From Cellulomonas uda (GTDB lineage Bacteria > Actinomycetota > Actinomycetes > Actinomycetales > Cellulomonadaceae), in the NCBI RefSeq assembly GCF_006538705.1, contig NZ_BJLP01000022.1, positions 1-58,733 on the forward strand: a stretch of DNA of 58,733 nt. The letters run 5' to 3'. Shown here piece by piece: positions 16,930 to 25,607 of this stretch. Below the pieces are notes generated by a model. The model worked only from the letters and a program-made list of their open reading frames with translations, was not told the DNA's origin and did no database searches. The first letter of the stretch is position 1, and each line of letters starts with the position of its first letter. The position numbers and the translations under genes were made by a program.

Positions 16930-19530
16930 CTAGCTGAGGTCTGCCGAGGTCAGCAGCAGCTGCATGGCGTAGACGTCGGCGTAGTTCGCCGGCCCGCGAC
17001 GGGTCGACTCGTAGAGCGCGTTGGACCGGAAGTGGCTCATGTTCACCGCGAGCCGGTCACCCGAGAGCGTCACGCTGTAGGCCGATCCGCCGCGCAGGCG
17101 GACGGGAAGGAAGCTCGATCCGTTGATGACTGACCAGCTCCCGGTGTGCGACATGACGAGGACACCCTCTGCCATGAGCTCGCCAGTCGACTCGTCACGG
17201 ATTCGTGCCATGGTGACGCCGCTGCTGACGCCCGAGGTCAGCGGGCCCCCGACGGCGGCCTGCACCTGGAACAAGTAGTTGCCCGTGACCTGCGGGCTGA
17301 AGTGAGCGGTGAGCGTGTCACCGGCCCGGGTGCCCCAGTCGCGGTAGTACACGCCGTTCGCGTTCTCGGTCCGGATGCCTCCGGTCGCCTCGAAGTCCTT
17401 GCCGGTGCGCTTCTCGACCCGGGAGTAGTCCGGACCCCAGTAGCACTGCGGCTGTGCATGCTGCGACGTCGTCCCGCTGGAGCGGTACCGGAGCCGGACG
17501 CTGTAGCAGTACGACTCGTGGGTCAGCCCGCTGGACGAAGGGTCGCGCCAGACGAGGGTCCCTGCGGAGGGTTTCAGGTTCGTGGCCACGACCTCGCCGT
17601 CGCGAAGCACGTCCAGCTGGACGCGCGCCGGGTCCTCACCAGCCAGGTCGATGCCGACGTCGAGGCGGTCACCGGTTGCCGACCGCGCGACCGACGACAC
17701 GGTCGGAGTCCGTGGGCCGTAGAGCGCTTCAGGGTCGGACCCATCGACCACGAGGGGAGCGTCGGCGTGCGTCGTCGGGGAACCGAGGCGAATCTCCAGA
17801 GTCGAGGTGCCTTCGCCCAGCATCCCGGCGGTGATCGCGGTCTCCGGGTCGAGCTCCCGGCCGTCCAGGTCCATCCCGGTGACGGCGTACGCGCCGGTCC
17901 CGACCTCGGTGGTGGGCAGCTGCAGGGTGACGTCGAGCTCGTGGCCCTGGTACTGAACTCCCGCGAGCGTCAGGTGGCTGGACCCTTGCAGGTAGCGCTG
18001 GCGCAGCTGGGCGGGTAGGAACGGCGAGACGTGCAGCCCGTCGGGGCGCGCGTCGATCCCGAACGTCGTGTGCTGCACGAGGGAGAGCATCCCCGCGACG
18101 CTCCAGAGCTGACGTTCGGAGTTGATGGGCGTCTCCTTCCCACCGGTCACGACGTTCATGTTCTCGAGGTTCGAACCGAACAGGGCCGCGCTGCGGATCA
18201 TCGACTCGGCTGAGGCGGCCGCGACGGCGTCGTTGTGAGTCTGCGCTGCCGCCCGCGCCAGGTAGGCGCTGACGAATGGCCAGATGCCGAGGTTGTGATA
18301 AGCGCCGACGTCTTTCTGCTGCGGCCACAGGACCGGCGGACCGTACGGCGTGAGCGGGTATCCCTGCACGGCCTGGCGCGCCTGGTCGGGTGTGGCGATA
18401 CCCGTCACGACCGCCAATGAGGTGCCGAGGGCGTCGAAGCGGTCGACCGGCGCTTGGTCCAGCGTGGTGGTCAGCATCTGAGAGAACTGCCCACGGTCCG
18501 GCAGCCACAGTTGCTCGCGCACCGCCGTCAGCAGCTCGTCCGCCCATCCGCGGTAGCGCGCCGAGGCCTGAGCATGCCCGGCGTCCCGAGCGAGCAGCGC
18601 GGCCGCGTCGAGTGCGATCCAGTGCACGACGTTCGTGGACAGGGACTCCGACATCGCGATGTTGACGACGTCGTCTGCCGTCCACGCCGCGTAGCTCTGC
18701 TCACGCCAGTCGAGGAACGACTGCTCCCCGCGGTAGAGGCCCGTCTTCGCGTCGTGGATCACTCGGCGGTCGTGCTCGACGGTGTTCACGATGGCCTCGT
18801 ACGCCTGGGCGGCGAACGCCCGACGCTCGTGGTCGGGCAGCCAGTCGAGTACCTCGAGCGCGCCCATGACCCAGGCGACACGGTCGGTGGAGTTCGGGTA
18901 GCTCCCTCCGGTCCCGGTGTCCTGGACGATCTGGGTGCCACCCGAACCGTCGCGCCGGTCGCTCAGCTTGAACAGCAGGGTGTCGCGCATGCGCTCAGGG
19001 TCGAGCGCGGCGAGACCGAGGTCAGAGGAGTACGAGACGTCGCGGGTCCAGACGTAGCTCCAGTCCTTGCCGGTCTGATAGCAGCCACTCCCGCAGACGA
19101 TGGGCGCGCCACCGTCGTACGCCGGGTCGGAGACCACGTCGACCTCGTTGGCCCGGGCCTCGTCGACCGCCAGGGCGAACAGCCCGTCGAGGAGCACCGA
19201 ACCCGAGCGCAAGGTCGGTTTGCCGGCCACCTCGGTGAACCAGCGCGTGGCCGCCCGGGAGGTGTCGAGCCGGTAGCTGCGCCGACAGTCGTCACTGACA
19301 TGCGTCACACGCACGACCGCGGTGCCCGTCGCGTCCTCGTAGGTCCCCTTGGTGAGAGCCCGATCGCACTCGGCCTGAGCACCAGGGGGCGCGGACACTG
19401 CCGACGCCGCGCCCGACAGCCCCATGGCGGCCAGCGCCACGAGCGCGGCGAGCGCCGAAGCCATCGGCCTGCGGACAATCTTGCGACGTGCGAGCCCGGA
19501 CAGGCTCGGGCGTCGAGATGCGACCTTCAC
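16930..19530 (-). CDS. Secreted six-hairpin glycosidase-like protein
   Basis: A secreted 866-residue enzyme from GTG 19530 (ribosome binding site GAAAGG, about 7-nt spacing). The signal peptide spans residues 1-45 (hydrophobic ALAALVALAAMGLSGAASAVSA). The catalytic region (about 95-560) has an (alpha/alpha)6-barrel signature: DWSYVWTRDVSYSSDLGLAAL, similar to the WTRD segment of GH15 and debranching enzymes, and INSERQLWSVAGMLSL late in the barrel. A C-terminal beta-rich part (about 600-866) looks like a fibronectin-like plus carbohydrate-binding region. The precise GH family is uncertain. Divergent from a GH31-GH13 operon, so alpha-glucan or isomalto-oligosaccharide breakdown is the likely pathway. 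Confidence 0.75.
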   Translation of the reverse strand: MKVASRRPSLSGLARRKIVRRPMASALAALVALAAMGLSGAASAVSAPPGAQAECDRALTKGTYEDATGTAVVRVTHVSDDCRRSYRLDTSRAATRWFTEVAGKPTLRSGSVLLDGLFALAVDEARANEVDVVSDPAYDGGAPIVCGSGCYQTGKDWSYVWTRDVSYSSDLGLAALDPERMRDTLLFKLSDRRDGSGGTQIVQDTGTGGSYPNSTDRVAWVMGALEVLDWLPDHERRAFAAQAYEAIVNTVEHDRRVIHDAKTGLYRGEQSFLDWREQSYAAWTADDVVNIAMSESLSTNVVHWIALDAAALLARDAGHAQASARYRGWADELLTAVREQLWLPDRGQFSQMLTTTLDQAPVDRFDALGTSLAVVTGIATPDQARQAVQGYPLTPYGPPVLWPQQKDVGAYHNLGIWPFVSAYLARAAAQTHNDAVAAASAESMIRSAALFGSNLENMNVVTGGKETPINSERQLWSVAGMLSLVQHTTFGIDARPDGLHVSPFLPAQLRQRYLQGSSHLTLAGVQYQGHELDVTLQLPTTEVGTGAYAVTGMDLDGRELDPETAITAGMLGEGTSTLEIRLGSPTTHADAPLVVDGSDPEALYGPRTPTVSSVARSATGDRLDVGIDLAGEDPARVQLDVLRDGEVVATNLKPSAGTLVWRDPSSSGLTHESYCYSVRLRYRSSGTTSQHAQPQCYWGPDYSRVEKRTGKDFEATGGIRTENANGVYYRDWGTRAGDTLTAHFSPQVTGNYLFQVQAAVGGPLTSGVSSGVTMARIRDESTGELMAEGVLVMSHTGSWSVINGSSFLPVRLRGGSAYSVTLSGDRLAVNMSHFRSNALYESTRRGPANYADVYAMQLLLTSADLS

Positions 19531-19980
19531 GGCGTGCCTTTCCGCACACCACCTCATCGTGGCGCGCCACCACAGCCCCCTGGCGCAGCGATGAGAAGTT
19601 TCTAGCACACCGAGGTCGAGGCGGTCGCATGTAAATCGTTATCGGCGTCAGTCTTCTTGCGCTTTGCGCAGGCCGTGAATCAGTCGCCGAGACCGAGCGG
19701 GCGTGCGCTGCCCGGTGCAGTCAAGTTCCTCGGGCAAGTCACATCAGATGTTCACACGGTCGCGGGAGCGGTTGACACCGTTCACAGCGGCTGCATAGAT
19801 TCGCGACTGCCGGATGTTCCGACGCGCAGGGGCGTCCTCCAGCCGGCGGGGGACCTGGGGGTGCGCGTCAGGTCGCGAAGCGTCGAACGTTCAGAGCTGA
19901 GCGGGGCGCTCCACCTCTCACGCGTGGCCTCGTCATCCGCGCGTCGGTACACGACGGCACCGCAATCCTTGGTGGCTCCC
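19531..19980. promoter_or_regulatory. Divergent promoter region of the alpha-glucan locus
   Basis: This 450-bp gap separates the six-hairpin gene from the GH31-GH13 operon. A good sigma-A promoter for the plus strand is TTGACA (19772-19777), an 18-bp spacer and TAGATT (19796-19801), which leaves a leader of about 175 nt. A perfect palindrome TGCGC-TTT-GCGCA lies at 19658-19670, nearly mid-way, and is a candidate operator for both directions. No gene is seen in the gap. Confidence 0.5.
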
Positions 19981-22734
19981 ATGCCTGTTCTTCGTCATGC
20001 CCGCGGCACGTCATTCACGCGTCCTGGCGCTCCACCCACTCGTCGGCGGTCCACCGTGCTGGTGGCGTTGGGCACCGGCGCTGTCCTGATGTTGGCTCAG
20101 GCAGGTCCCGCGCTCGCCGCGCCCGACGATCCCGATGCTCAGCGCGGCGCGGAGATCGAGCAGCTCCAGCGGGAGCGTCAGGAGCGGGCGAAGAGCGGGG
20201 GCGATCAGCAGGGCACCCAGGATCAGCCGCTCGCCGCCGAGGCGAAGGAGTGGCCGGACCCGACCGGTGCGCTGCCACACCCGGAGAACCCGCTCGACAA
20301 GGAGGCCTTGCCCACATTAGCGGTCAGCGGTGTGACCGCGACGGCCGATGGTGCGCTGTTCGACCTCGGCGGGTTCGTCGGCCAGGTCAGGTTGTTCACG
20401 GACGACCTGGCGAAGGTCTCCGTCCGGGCCAAGGGCAAGGACGAGTTCTTCTCTCCGGGCATCGTCAAGCGTGACTGGGAGCCGGTGGAGTTCACCGTGG
20501 AGGACTCGGCCACGACCTACCGGATCATCACGTCGGACCTGACGGTCGAGGTGCTCAAGGAGCGGTTCGGCGTGCGCATGCTCGACGCCGCCGGGAACGT
20601 CATCAACGAGGACGACATGCGGTACGGCTCCGGGTACGAGAACGGCAAGCCGTACGTGGTGAAGAAGACCGACCCGGACGAGGACTTCTACGGTTTCGGC
20701 GAGCAGACGCGCGGGCTGAACAAGCGCGGCGAGAGCATGCGCATGTGGAACACCGACAACTACTCGTTCCCTGTCACCGCGCCGTACGTGTACGCCACGA
20801 TCCCGTTCTTCTACGGCCTCAAGGGTGACGGCCACGCCTACGGGATCTTCTTCGACAACACGCACCGCTCGTACTACGAGATGGCCAGCGAGGCGGACGA
20901 CTACTACTACTTCTACGCCGACGGTGGGGACCTGACGTACTACTTCTTCAACGGTCCGTCGATCGCCGACATCCTCACGCGCTACACCGAGCTCACCGGC
21001 CGCCAGCCGCTGCCTGCGGAGTGGACGTTGGGCTGGCAGCAGAGCAAGTGGGGGTACAAGCCGGGCCAGCGGCTGGTTGAGATCGCGCAGGGCTACCGGG
21101 ACCGCAAGATCCCGCTCGACGCGGTGAACTTCGACATCGACTACATGGACGAGTGGCGCGTCTTCACCTGGAACGAGGAGGACTTCCCTCCAGAAGAGCT
21201 GGACGCCCAGCTCGAGGCTCTCGGGGTCAAGTCCGTGACCATCAACGACCCCGGCGTGAAGGTCGACGACAACTACGACGTTTACCTGCAAGGAAACGAC
21301 CTGGACGCCTGGGTGACCGGTCCGAACTTCACCGACTACATCGGCGACGTCTGGGCCGGGTCGTCGAAGTTCCCCGACTTCACGCGCCAGGATGTGCGTG
21401 ACTGGTGGGGAGGCTTGCACGGACGTCTGCTCGACCGTGGCGTCGAAGGACTGTGGCTCGACATGAACGAGCCGGCGGTCTTCAGCGAGCCGTACCACAC
21501 GGCCCCGATCGACGTGGAGTTCAACCACGGCACCCAGCAGCACACCGAGGTGCACAACATCTACGGGTTCCTCGAGACGCAGTCGACCGTGCAGGGCTAC
21601 AACCAGTTCAAGCCTGGGGTGCGGCCGTTCATCCTCACGCGCGACACCTACGCCGGTGGTCAGCGCTACGCGGCGCTGTGGACCGGGGACAACGTGTCGA
21701 GCTGGGAGCACCTCGCGCTGACCATCCCGCAGAACTCCAACATCGGGATCTCGGGTATCGCGCAGGTCGGCAACGACATCGGCGGGTTCGCCGGGACCAC
21801 CACCCCCGAGCTGATGGCCCGGTGGATGCAGGTCGGAGCCTTCATCCCGTTCTCCCGCGTGCACTACGACAACACCTTCCAGGAGGACCAGCCAGGCCAG
21901 GAGCCCTGGGCGTTCGGCCCGCAGGTGGAAGCGATCGGCAAGCGGTACATCGAGCTTCGCTACCGCCTCCTGCCGTACCTCTACAACGCCTACCGTGACG
22001 CCGAGCTGAGCGGCGAGCCCGTGCAGCAGCCGCTGATCTACCAGTTCCAGGACGACGCGAACGTGCGGGACATCGACGACCAGTACATGTTCGGCGAGAA
22101 CCTCATGGTCGCCCCGGTGGTCACCGAGGGGCAGCGCTCCCGGTCGGTGTACCTGCCGGCCGGCAGCAGGTGGACAGACTGGTGGAGCGGGTCGACGTTC
22201 GCCGGTGGCCAGACCATCACCCGCCAGGCACCCCTGGGGACCATGCCGCTGTACGTGCGGTCCGACTCCATCGTGCCGATGCGTGAGGTGCAGCAGCACA
22301 CGGGCGAGAAGCCGCTGACCGATCTCGAGCTGCACGCCTGGGTCGACGGCTCGGCCAGCACGCTCTTCTACGAGGACGACGGCTGGACGCACGACAAGAA
22401 CCAGGGCGAGTACGACGAGACGCGCTTCACCGCGACCCGGTCTGCAGGTGGCTCCGTGCGCCTGCAGCAGGAGGTGGTGCACGACGGGTACGACTCGGCG
22501 ATCACCACGGTCACGTTGAAGGTCCACGACGTGCCGCGCCCGCTGCCGGCCGCTGTCGTCGGCAAGGTCACCCAGCCCCGTCCCGGCGTCATGCGACCCG
22601 ACGGTGGCATCACCGCCAAGACGCTGCCCGTCACCTACGACGCCGACAAGCGCGTCGCCACCGTCACGATCCCGGCCACGACCACGGAGCCCGTCACGCT
22701 GCAGTTCAGCGGACGCTCCGGGGCCCTTCGCTGA
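19981..22734 (+). CDS. Secreted GH31 alpha-glucosidase-family enzyme
   Basis: Extracellular retaining alpha-glycosidase or alpha-transglycosylase, 917 residues from ATG 19981. The signal peptide (residues 1-47) ends ALAAP, followed by a charged linker. The GH31 N-terminal beta-sandwich runs from about 110, and the catalytic barrel from about 345 has nucleophile Asp494 in WLDMNEP and acid/base Asp570 in WTGDNVSSWEHL, with GNDIGGF following. The C-terminal beta domains include YEDDGWT. The enzyme probably acts on maltose- or isomaltose-type linkages; transglycosylation cannot be excluded. The GH13 gene follows after 14 bp, so the two are cotranscribed. Confidence 0.93.
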   Translation: MPVLRHARGTSFTRPGAPPTRRRSTVLVALGTGAVLMLAQAGPALAAPDDPDAQRGAEIEQLQRERQERAKSGGDQQGTQDQPLAAEAKEWPDPTGALPHPENPLDKEALPTLAVSGVTATADGALFDLGGFVGQVRLFTDDLAKVSVRAKGKDEFFSPGIVKRDWEPVEFTVEDSATTYRIITSDLTVEVLKERFGVRMLDAAGNVINEDDMRYGSGYENGKPYVVKKTDPDEDFYGFGEQTRGLNKRGESMRMWNTDNYSFPVTAPYVYATIPFFYGLKGDGHAYGIFFDNTHRSYYEMASEADDYYYFYADGGDLTYYFFNGPSIADILTRYTELTGRQPLPAEWTLGWQQSKWGYKPGQRLVEIAQGYRDRKIPLDAVNFDIDYMDEWRVFTWNEEDFPPEELDAQLEALGVKSVTINDPGVKVDDNYDVYLQGNDLDAWVTGPNFTDYIGDVWAGSSKFPDFTRQDVRDWWGGLHGRLLDRGVEGLWLDMNEPAVFSEPYHTAPIDVEFNHGTQQHTEVHNIYGFLETQSTVQGYNQFKPGVRPFILTRDTYAGGQRYAALWTGDNVSSWEHLALTIPQNSNIGISGIAQVGNDIGGFAGTTTPELMARWMQVGAFIPFSRVHYDNTFQEDQPGQEPWAFGPQVEAIGKRYIELRYRLLPYLYNAYRDAELSGEPVQQPLIYQFQDDANVRDIDDQYMFGENLMVAPVVTEGQRSRSVYLPAGSRWTDWWSGSTFAGGQTITRQAPLGTMPLYVRSDSIVPMREVQQHTGEKPLTDLELHAWVDGSASTLFYEDDGWTHDKNQGEYDETRFTATRSAGGSVRLQQEVVHDGYDSAITTVTLKVHDVPRPLPAAVVGKVTQPRPGVMRPDGGITAKTLPVTYDADKRVATVTIPATTTEPVTLQFSGRSGALR

Positions 22735-22748
22735 GCAGGAGCCAGACC

Positions 22749-24935
22749 ATGAACGTTCGACACCGAACCACCCGGCCGCAGCGTGCGGCCCTGGTGCTGG
22801 CAGTCGGCGCGGCAGTCGTCGCGTCCCCCGCGCCGGCGCTCGCCGTCCCGCCGCCACCGGTCGGGCCGAGTCCTGCCGCTGTGGCGGGCCCGAGCCTGCG
22901 CTCCGCGCTCACCGACGAGCGGATCTACTCGCTCATGACGGACCGGTTCGCCAACGGCGACCCGTCCAACGACACCGGCGGGGTTCCGGGCGGTCCGCTC
23001 GACAACGGGTACGACCCGACCAGCCGCGCCTACTACAACGGCGGAGACCTGAAGGGGGTCACCTCCAAGCTCGACTACATCCAGGACCTCGGCATGACGT
23101 CCATCTGGATTACGCCGCCGATGTACAACGACTGGATCTTCGGTGAAGCGCCGAACCAGACCGCGTCGTATCACGGGTACTGGATCACCAAGTTCGACCA
23201 GGTCGACCCGCACGTGGGCACCGAGCAGGATCTGCGCGACCTCGTGGATGCTGCCCACGCCAAGGGCATGAAGGTGTTCTTCGACATCGTCGCCAACCAC
23301 ACCGGCGACGTGATCACGTACGAGGAGGGCGAGTCCCAGCCATACATCCCGAAGTCCGAGGTGCCCTACAAGGACGCCGAGGGGGAGCCGTTCGACGACC
23401 GGGACTTTGCACAGCAGCCGGACTTCCCCGCTCTCGACCCGCAGGTCAGCTTCCCGTACACCCCGACGTTCCGGCAGCCGGGAGACGAGGTGGCCAAGTC
23501 ACCTGCCTGGCTCAACGACGTGACGATGTACCACAACCGCGGGGAGACGACGTTCGAGGGGGAGAACTCGCTGTACGGCGACTTCTTCGGCCTGGACGAC
23601 CTGTTCACAGAGCGTCCCGAGGTGTCCGAGGGGTTCGTGCAGATCTACCGCAAGTGGATCGACGACTACGGCATCGACGGGTACCGGATCGACACCACGC
23701 GGCACGTGAACGGGGAGTTCTGGCAGGCGTTCAACGACGGGATCCTCGACTATGCCCGCGCCAACGGGAAGCCGGAGTTCTTCATGTTCGGCGAGGCTGC
23801 CGTCGAGGACGAGGTCGAGCTGTCCATGTACACGACGAGGGACAAGTACCAGTCGGTGCTGGACTTCTCGTTCCAGGGCCAAGCTCGCAAGTTCGCGTCG
23901 CAGTCGACTGCACCGGCGTCGTCTCTTCGCGAGCTGTTCGCGAACGACGACTGGTTCACTGACCACGACTCGAACGCCTACCAGCTGACCACGTTCGTGG
24001 ACAACCACGACCGCGGCCGGATTGGCTGGATGATCCGGGCGGACAACCCTGGCAGCTCGGACTGGGAGCAGCTGCGTCGCATGGAGCTGGCGCACGAGCT
24101 GCTGTTCCTGGCCCGCGGCAACCCGGTTGTCTACTACGGCGACGAGCAGGGCTTCGCCTCCGAGGGTGACGCGGACGGGACGGACCAGTTCGCGCGGCAG
24201 AGCATGTTCGCCTCGCAGGTGCCGCAGTACCTCGATGACGACCTCATCGGGACGATCTCGACGATGGCGCAGGACAACTGGGACACCCGGCACCCGATGT
24301 TCCGGTACATCCAGCGGCTCAGCAACGTCACCGAGGCCCATCCTGCGCTGCGCAACGGCACCCAGGTGGAGCGGTACGCCTCGGACGAGGCAGGCGTGTA
24401 CGCGTTCAGCCGCATCGGCGCGACCGAGCAGATCGAGTACGTCGTCGCGCTGAACAACAGCACCGAGGACAAGACGGTGGCGATCCCGACCTACTCGGCC
24501 GGGATGCCGTTCACCCGGGTCTACCCGGCAGGGAACACGACGCTGCAGACCGCAGCCGACTCGACCCTGACCGTCACTGGTCCTCGCCTGTCGGCGCAGG
24601 TGTTCCGGGCTGCTGTGCCGGTCGCTGCCAGCAAGGCGGCACCCACCGCGCGGATCATCAACCTGCCCGTCGGGCCGGGCGTCAGCGGTCGCCAGCAGAT
24701 CGAGGCGACCGTGACGGGCAACGGGTACGCGACGGTGTCGTTCGCCGTCCGGGTCGCCGGAACCCGGGACTGGACCCTCATCGGCTCCGACGACAACCCG
24801 AACTACTCGGTCTACTACGACGTCACCGCGCACCCGCTCGGCACACGTCTACAGTTCGCCGCCGTGGTGACCGACAACGCCGGCCACACCAGAACGTCGC
24901 CGATCGTCACCCGGGTGGTCCGCAACCCGGCCTGA
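22749..24935 (+). CDS. Secreted GH13 alpha-amylase-family enzyme
   Basis: Extracellular alpha-glucan hydrolase of the GH13 family, 728 residues; ribosome binding site CAGGAG before ATG 22749. The signal peptide (1-32) ends ALAVP. The conserved regions are DIVANHT (I), GYRIDTTRHV with nucleophile Asp315 (II), FMFGEA with acid/base Glu349 (III) and FVDNHD with Asp418 (IV). After the barrel come the domain C beta-sheet (about 540-635) and a C-terminal Ig-like domain (about 640-728, PTARIINLPVG...VTGNGYATVSFAV). Second gene of the operon with GH31, ended by a very strong terminator. A role in releasing oligosaccharides for the GH31 enzyme is inferred. Confidence 0.92.
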   Translation: MNVRHRTTRPQRAALVLAVGAAVVASPAPALAVPPPPVGPSPAAVAGPSLRSALTDERIYSLMTDRFANGDPSNDTGGVPGGPLDNGYDPTSRAYYNGGDLKGVTSKLDYIQDLGMTSIWITPPMYNDWIFGEAPNQTASYHGYWITKFDQVDPHVGTEQDLRDLVDAAHAKGMKVFFDIVANHTGDVITYEEGESQPYIPKSEVPYKDAEGEPFDDRDFAQQPDFPALDPQVSFPYTPTFRQPGDEVAKSPAWLNDVTMYHNRGETTFEGENSLYGDFFGLDDLFTERPEVSEGFVQIYRKWIDDYGIDGYRIDTTRHVNGEFWQAFNDGILDYARANGKPEFFMFGEAAVEDEVELSMYTTRDKYQSVLDFSFQGQARKFASQSTAPASSLRELFANDDWFTDHDSNAYQLTTFVDNHDRGRIGWMIRADNPGSSDWEQLRRMELAHELLFLARGNPVVYYGDEQGFASEGDADGTDQFARQSMFASQVPQYLDDDLIGTISTMAQDNWDTRHPMFRYIQRLSNVTEAHPALRNGTQVERYASDEAGVYAFSRIGATEQIEYVVALNNSTEDKTVAIPTYSAGMPFTRVYPAGNTTLQTAADSTLTVTGPRLSAQVFRAAVPVAASKAAPTARIINLPVGPGVSGRQQIEATVTGNGYATVSFAVRVAGTRDWTLIGSDDNPNYSVYYDVTAHPLGTRLQFAAVVTDNAGHTRTSPIVTRVVRNPA

Positions 24936-24947
24936 CCCCGCGTGAAC

Positions 24948-24983
24948 GACCGCGCCCCCCGTCCCGAGGCGGGGGGCGCGGTC
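24948..24983 (+). terminator. 14-bp perfect terminator after GH13
   Basis: GACCGCGCCCCCCG pairs with CGGGGGGCGCGGTC around an 8-nt loop, 12 nt after the GH13 stop codon. Confidence 0.85.
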
Positions 24984-25607
24984 ACACCCCGACTGCACTG
25001 ACGCCGACAGAAGTCATCTTGCTCGCGAGCCGTGGATCGGAAGCGCACCGGGGCATCGGCCGAGAGCGTGACGTCCCCCCCACGCACCTTGACTTCGCAC
25101 CTCTCGGGGCGATCACCCGGCCAGAGGAGGAGGTTCAAAGCCGGACAATCTATCGGCATCTCGACAACAGCCAGCCATCTCACAACAGCCAGCCATAGAG
25201 CACCCGTCCGCCGAAGAGCCCGGCGGCGCCGTCCTAACTCGAGCGGGCTGCGCGGTGGCGACCCTGCGAAAGACGGCGGCAGGCCCTGCCCAGGTCTCCG
25301 CCGCGATGCCTGCCTGAGCGCCCTGGTCATTGCGCCCTGTCGGCTGGGACTACGAACCCAAGACCGTCCGCAGCGGGCTGAAAACGGACAAATCGGGTAG
25401 TCAGACTATCGGCGCCGTTTAGTCAAACTATCTTGCATCTCGACAGTCGTAGACGACGCAGGCGGCGGGGGGTCGCCCTGAGGTGAGCGGCTGGTGACGC
25501 TGTTGTAGGGGTCACTGCGGACACATACGACGGCGTACTTAAAGTATCGAAGCGCGATTCTCAAACTAAGTTGCATCTCGACAATAGGCTGCACGTCGAC
25601 GATGTTG
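24984..25607. repeat. Gene-free, repeat-rich, AT-richer scar next to dnaB
   Basis: No gene is visible in these 624 bp. Two 23-bp direct repeats sharing 21 positions (TCAAACTA-NN-TTGCATCTCGACA) lie at 25423-25445 and 25561-25583, with a shorter third copy (core GCATCTCGACA) near 25147-25167. Two perfect 15-bp repeats (ACAACAGCCAGCCAT) lie at 25164-25178 and 25182-25196. A small palindrome TAGTCAGACTA is at 25398-25408, with a near copy TAGTCAAACTA at 25420-25430. Related degenerate copies (CTGCACGTCGACGATG, CTGCATGTCGACGAAG) run into the dnaB 3' end. This resembles a mobile-element or recombinase-site scar; the element family is not identified. Confidence 0.6.

Noticed and set aside
19741..19801. 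LacI operator over the GH31 promoter (TTGACACCGTTCACA).
   Set aside because: Only about half of the symmetric positions match; the palindrome at 19658-19670 is a better candidate.
25164..25196. Start of a CRISPR array.
   Set aside because: Only two 15-bp copies separated by 3 bp, no spacers of CRISPR length and no cas genes.
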